The notes beneath the pieces were generated by a model. It ran no database searches. It was not told the DNA's origin and saw only the letters and a list, made by a program, of their open reading frames with translations. The position numbers and the translations under genes are program-made. From Sphingomonadales bacterium UBA7471 (GTDB lineage Bacteria; Pseudomonadota; Alphaproteobacteria; Sphingomonadales; Sphingomonadaceae), in NCBI GenBank assembly GCA_002479765.1, contig DLOZ01000003.1:33735-87910 (forward strand): a stretch of 54,176 bases of DNA, read 5' to 3'. Below, in pieces: positions 51,731-54,176 of this stretch. The first letter of the stretch is position 1, and each line of letters opens with the position of its first letter.

Positions 51731-51760
51731 GTTATAACACAAACACGGCTACAGCCGCAA
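51731..51760 (-). promoter_or_regulatory. Promoter and dyad of the antitoxin-doc module
   Basis: On the minus strand: -35-like TTGCGG (51755-51760), an 18-base spacer, and -10 TATAAC (51731-51736). A CGGCT-N2-AGCCG inverted repeat (51746-51757) lies over the -35 and spacer, and the -10 sits inside the palindrome TGTTATAACA (51730-51739). Either could be the antitoxin operator. Transcription would begin at about the ATG at 51724. Confidence 0.5.
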
Positions 51761-51951
51761 GTCTGGGAAATGGGCGTTCACCGATTGCGAAATCATGTCG
51801 GCCGTGCCGAAGGTCGTCATGAAGCTGATGTCGGTGCTAGGAAACGCGCAAGCTCTCGCAAAGTGCATATTGTCGGGCTATGCCGTCGACAATTTGGGCG
51901 AAAATCTCGCCAGCTTTTTAAGCGGGTTGTGATGCTGCGTTTCTGTTGCTC

Positions 51952-51990
51952 AAAAGAAAAGGGCGGCCATTTCTGACCGCCCCTTTTAAA
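51952..51990 (-). terminator. Intrinsic terminator of etfB-etfA
   Basis: GGGCGG (51961-51966) pairs with CCGCCC (51977-51982) across a 10-base loop, extended by A/T pairs. On the minus strand it is followed by TTTTCTTTT. It lies about 20 bases after the etfA stop. The plus-strand side also has CTTTT, so it may work in both directions. The 266-base gap up to the antitoxin otherwise holds only a 45-codon frame of doubtful value. Confidence 0.85.
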
Positions 51991-52008
51991 GCGCACATGT
52001 GAATGGGC

Positions 52009-52938
52009 TTACAGCTTGCCGACCAATTCAGGCACAACCGTAAAAAGGTCACCGACGAGGCCGATGTCTGCAACTTGGAAGATCGGTGCGTCTTCATCCT
52101 TGTTGATGGCGACGATGACCTTGGAGTCCTTCATGCCCGCAAGATGCTGGATCGCGCCGGAGATGCCGACCGCGATATAGACTTCAGGGGCAACGATCTT
52201 GCCGGTTTGGCCGACCTGATAGTCATTGGGGACATAGCCCGCGTCCACAGCAGCGCGGCTTGCGCCGACGCCTGCGCCAAGCTTGTCGGCGAGTGGCAAA
52301 ATGACTTCGCTGAACGTCGCCGAGTCCTTGAGCGCGCGGCCGCCCGATACGATGATCTTGGCCGATGTCAGTTCAGGGCGTTCTTGCTTCGCGATTTCGG
52401 CCGAGATGAACTTCGACGTGCCCGCATCGCCGCTGCCCGAGACAGCTTCGATTGCAGCAGAACCGCCGGTTTCTTGAGCCTTTGCGAAGGCGGTACCGCG
52501 AACGGTGATGACCTTCTTGGCATCCGATGATTGCACAGTCGCAATCGCGTTACCCGCGTAGATCGGACGCGTGAACGTGTCCGCGCTTTCAACGCTGAGG
52601 ATGTCGGAGATTTGCATGACATCCAGCAAAGCAGCAACGCGCGGGGCGATGTTCTTGCCGTTCGATGTGGCTGGTGCCAAAAATGCGTCGTGCGTGGCCA
52701 TCAATGATGCCACCAAAGGCGCAACATTTTCTGCCAACTGCTGGGCATAAGCTGCGTCATCGGCAACGTGCACGGTGGTCACGCCAGCGATTTTTGCAGC
52801 CTGCTCGGCAACTGCGCCGCAGCCTGATCCCGCGACGAGGACATGCACTTCGCCAATTTGCGATGCAGCGGTGACGACCGCAAGCGTTGCATCCTTCAGC
52901 GATGCATTGTCATGTTCGGCATAAACGAGGGTCTTCAT
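52009..52938 (-). CDS. etfA: Electron transfer flavoprotein alpha subunit
   Basis: A 309-residue subunit that holds FAD and passes electrons from acyl-CoA dehydrogenases to ETF-ubiquinone oxidoreductase. The C-terminal FAD-binding block includes IIVSGGRALKDSATFSEVIL, GASRAAVDAGYVPNDYQVGQ, TGKIVAPEVYIAVGISGAIQ and HLAGMKDSKVIVAINKDEDA. Length is normal. Its ATG overlaps the etfB stop (ATGA), so the two subunits are translationally coupled. Confidence 0.97.
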   Translation of the reverse strand: MKTLVYAEHDNASLKDATLAVVTAASQIGEVHVLVAGSGCGAVAEQAAKIAGVTTVHVADDAAYAQQLAENVAPLVASLMATHDAFLAPATSNGKNIAPRVAALLDVMQISDILSVESADTFTRPIYAGNAIATVQSSDAKKVITVRGTAFAKAQETGGSAAIEAVSGSGDAGTSKFISAEIAKQERPELTSAKIIVSGGRALKDSATFSEVILPLADKLGAGVGASRAAVDAGYVPNDYQVGQTGKIVAPEVYIAVGISGAIQHLAGMKDSKVIVAINKDEDAPIFQVADIGLVGDLFTVVPELVGKL

Positions 52939-53681
52939 GCGGCCACTCCTATTTCCTTGAGCTTTGCAACCAGCGCATCAACGTCGGCAACCTTGATACC
53001 GGCGCTGCGCACAGGCGGTTCAACAACCTTTAACGTCTTCAGGCGTGGGCTAACGTCCACACCATAATCGGCAGGTGTTTTCTGCGCGAGTGGTTTGGAC
53101 TTTGCTTTCATGATGTTGGGCAGCGACGCATAGCGTGGCTCGTTCAAGCGCAGGTCGGTGGTGATGATGGCAGGCATCTTCAACGCCACGGTCTGCAAAC
53201 CGCCATCGACTTCGCGCGCGACATGCACTTCATCGCCAGACACGTTGACCGTGTTGGCAAATGTGCCCTGCGGACGACCGGTCAAGGCAGCGAGCATTTG
53301 GCCCGTCTGGTTCGAGTCATCGTCAATGGCTTGCTTGCCAAGAATCACGAGGCCGGGCTGTTCTTCGTCCATGACCTTCGCCAGGATCTTGGCAACCGCG
53401 AGCGGCTCGACATCTTCAGCGACGACGAGGATCGCGCGATCCGCACCCATGGCGAGCGCAGTCCGCAATGTTTCTTGCGCCTTATCTGGTCCGATCGACA
53501 CCGCGATGACTTCGGTCGCAACGCCCTTTTCACGCAAACGCAGTGCTTCTTCCACCGCGATTTCGTCAAACGGGTTCATGCTCATTTTGACATTCGCCAA
53601 ATCAACACCCGAACCATCGGGCTTAACCCGCGGCTTAACATTATAATCGATGACCCGCTTAACGGGGACGATGATCTTCAT
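52935..53681 (-). CDS. etfB: Electron transfer flavoprotein beta subunit
   Basis: A 248-residue subunit that binds AMP and contacts partner dehydrogenases. N-terminal MKIIVPVKRVIDYNVKPRVK, the block NPFDEIAVEEALRLREKG, and VILGKQAIDDDSNQTGQMLA followed by VAREVDGGLQTVALKMPAII are family signatures. It precedes etfA in the standard order. A long dyad and promoter-like elements lie about 65 bases upstream of its start. Confidence 0.97.
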   Translation of the reverse strand: MKIIVPVKRVIDYNVKPRVKPDGSGVDLANVKMSMNPFDEIAVEEALRLREKGVATEVIAVSIGPDKAQETLRTALAMGADRAILVVAEDVEPLAVAKILAKVMDEEQPGLVILGKQAIDDDSNQTGQMLAALTGRPQGTFANTVNVSGDEVHVAREVDGGLQTVALKMPAIITTDLRLNEPRYASLPNIMKAKSKPLAQKTPADYGVDVSPRLKTLKVVEPPVRSAGIKVADVDALVAKLKEIGVAA

Positions 53682-53745
53682 CTGCTCATCCTTCCATACC
53701 GACTCAAATGGCGAGTGAATGCCCGCCTAAACTGGTGCGCCTATG

Positions 53746-53769
53746 CTTGACGTTAACGTGAACGTCAAG
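53746..53769. promoter_or_regulatory. Candidate MerR-type operator/promoter of etfB-etfA
   Basis: Perfect 9-base arms CTTGACGTT (53746-53754) and AACGTCAAG (53761-53769) flank a 6-base AACGTG centre. On the minus strand the outer arm supplies a -35 TTGACG; 17 bases later is CATAGG and 19 bases later TAGGCG, so the dyad fills a stretched spacer as in MerR-activated promoters. A TTGAC/GTCAA dyad with inner ACGT resembles, as far as I recall, sites of LiuR, a MerR-family regulator of branched-chain amino-acid breakdown in Proteobacteria. No such regulator is in the window. Confidence 0.6.
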
Positions 53770-53780
53770 CGTTCGATACA

Positions 53781-54176
53781 CTAAGCTGCTTTGCGCACTT
53801 CCGCGACAATCTTCTCGGCGGCATCGCCAAGGTCGTTGGCCGATACGATAGGCAGGCCGCTATTGGCGAGGATGTCCTTGCCCTGCTGCACATTGGTGCC
53901 TTCGAGGCGGACAACGAGCGGCACCGACAGGTTCACTTCCTTTGCCGCAGCAACGATACCGTCCGCGATGATGTCGCATTTCATGATGCCGCCGAAGATA
54001 TTGACCAAAATGCCCTTTACAGCAGGGTCCTTCAGAATGATCTTGAATGCCGCGGTCACCTTTTCCTTCGAAGCGCCGCCACCTACGTCCAGGAAGTTGG
54101 CGGGGAATTCGCCGTTCAGCTTGATGATGTCCATGGTCGCCATCGCAAGGCCAGCGCCGTTGACCATGCAGCCGAT
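53781..54176 (-). CDS. sucC: Succinyl-CoA synthetase beta subunit, C-terminal part (cut by window edge)
   Basis: The last ~131 codons of the ADP-forming beta subunit, a TCA-cycle enzyme making ATP and succinate. The frame runs off the right edge (IGCMVNGAGLAMATMDIIKL at the border). The conserved LDVGGGASKEKVTAAFKIIL, GILVNIFGGIMKCDIIADGI and VRLEGTNVQQGKDIL are present. The protein ends EVRKAA. The gap to etfB is 99 bases and contains the MerR-type dyad, so etfBA probably has its own promoter. Confidence 0.96.
   Translation of the reverse strand: MGCMVNGAGLAMATMDIIKLNGEFPANFLDVGGGASKEKVTAAFKIILKDPAVKGILVNIFGGIMKCDIIADGIVAAAKEVNLSVPLVVRLEGTNVQQGKDILANSGLPIVSANDLGDAAEKIVAEVRKAA

Noticed and set aside
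51795..51932. A 45-codon plus-strand frame in the gap between the antitoxin and etfA
   Set aside because: It reads like protein (MSAVPKVVMKLMSVLGNAQA and on) but has no ribosome site and no recognised family, and it may be a remnant of a gene cut by the TA insertion. Not enough to call a gene.

Overview
The window reads as chromosomal DNA of a sphingomonad (Alphaproteobacteria, Sphingomonadales). This is inferred from moderately high GC, the neighbourhoods DUF3576-leuS, MipZ-J-domain protein and hom-glpX-recJ, the pair of DUF885 peptidase-like proteins, and the ArsR-methyltransferase regulator placed ahead of metF and a split metH. Sphingopyxis or Sphingorhabdus relatives are plausible, but the genus cannot be fixed from sequence alone. 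No rRNA, prophage, transposase, integrase or CRISPR array was seen. Genes are densely packed on both strands, and no gene-free stretch exceeds about 300 bases.

Layout. 1-5.1 kb: leuS (cut by the window edge), a DUF3576 lipoprotein, a secreted protein of unknown role, a degenerate ThiE-like barrel, a YggS-type PLP protein, the PdeM-type phosphoesterase and a two-domain aspartic protease. 5.2-10.3 kb, all minus strand: an Lhr-type helicase of the ligase-associated DNA-repair set, which carries an in-frame palindromic repeat, then phosphomannomutase/phosphoglucomutase, a membrane J-domain protein and mipZ. 10.4-15.2 kb: panC, a Sel1-like protein, a nucleotide-sugar epimerase, TetR and GNAT proteins, and rplU-rpmA with a recognisable promoter and terminator. 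15.2-23 kb: a lipoprotein, ppc, a DUF885 protein, a TonB-like protein, a cytochrome P450 and tRNA-Glu. 23-31 kb: recJ, a flavodoxin-like protein, glpX, hom, 3-hydroxyacyl-CoA dehydrogenase, a cystathionine beta-lyase-like enzyme and a sulfurtransferase. 31-35 kb: an FeS photolyase, queF, a serine beta-lactamase-like lipoprotein and an Ala-rich lipoprotein.

35.1-40.8 kb is a self-contained methionine-cycle operon. A SahR-like regulator (ArsR HTH fused to a SAM-methyltransferase fold) is followed by metF and the two halves of MetH. The first three genes are joined by 4-base ATGA overlaps. A perfect 22-bp palindrome lies inside a promoter that points exactly at the sahR start codon, so the message is probably leaderless and autoregulated.

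41-48.5 kb, all minus strand: a HerA/DUF87 ATPase, a TSUP transporter with its TIGR02186 partner, an NfrB-like membrane glycosyltransferase followed by a secreted partner interrupted by a single in-frame TGA, and three small genes including a tail-anchored LuxR-type regulator. 48.5-54.2 kb: nhaA coupled to a second DUF885 protein, an AbrB/Doc toxin-antitoxin pair, etfB-etfA behind a MerR-type dyad, and the 3' part of sucC.

Most of the window is core metabolism. The least ordinary items are the repeat inside the helicase gene, the SahR promoter architecture, the in-frame TGA in the NfrB-linked gene, the small TA module, and the etf operator.
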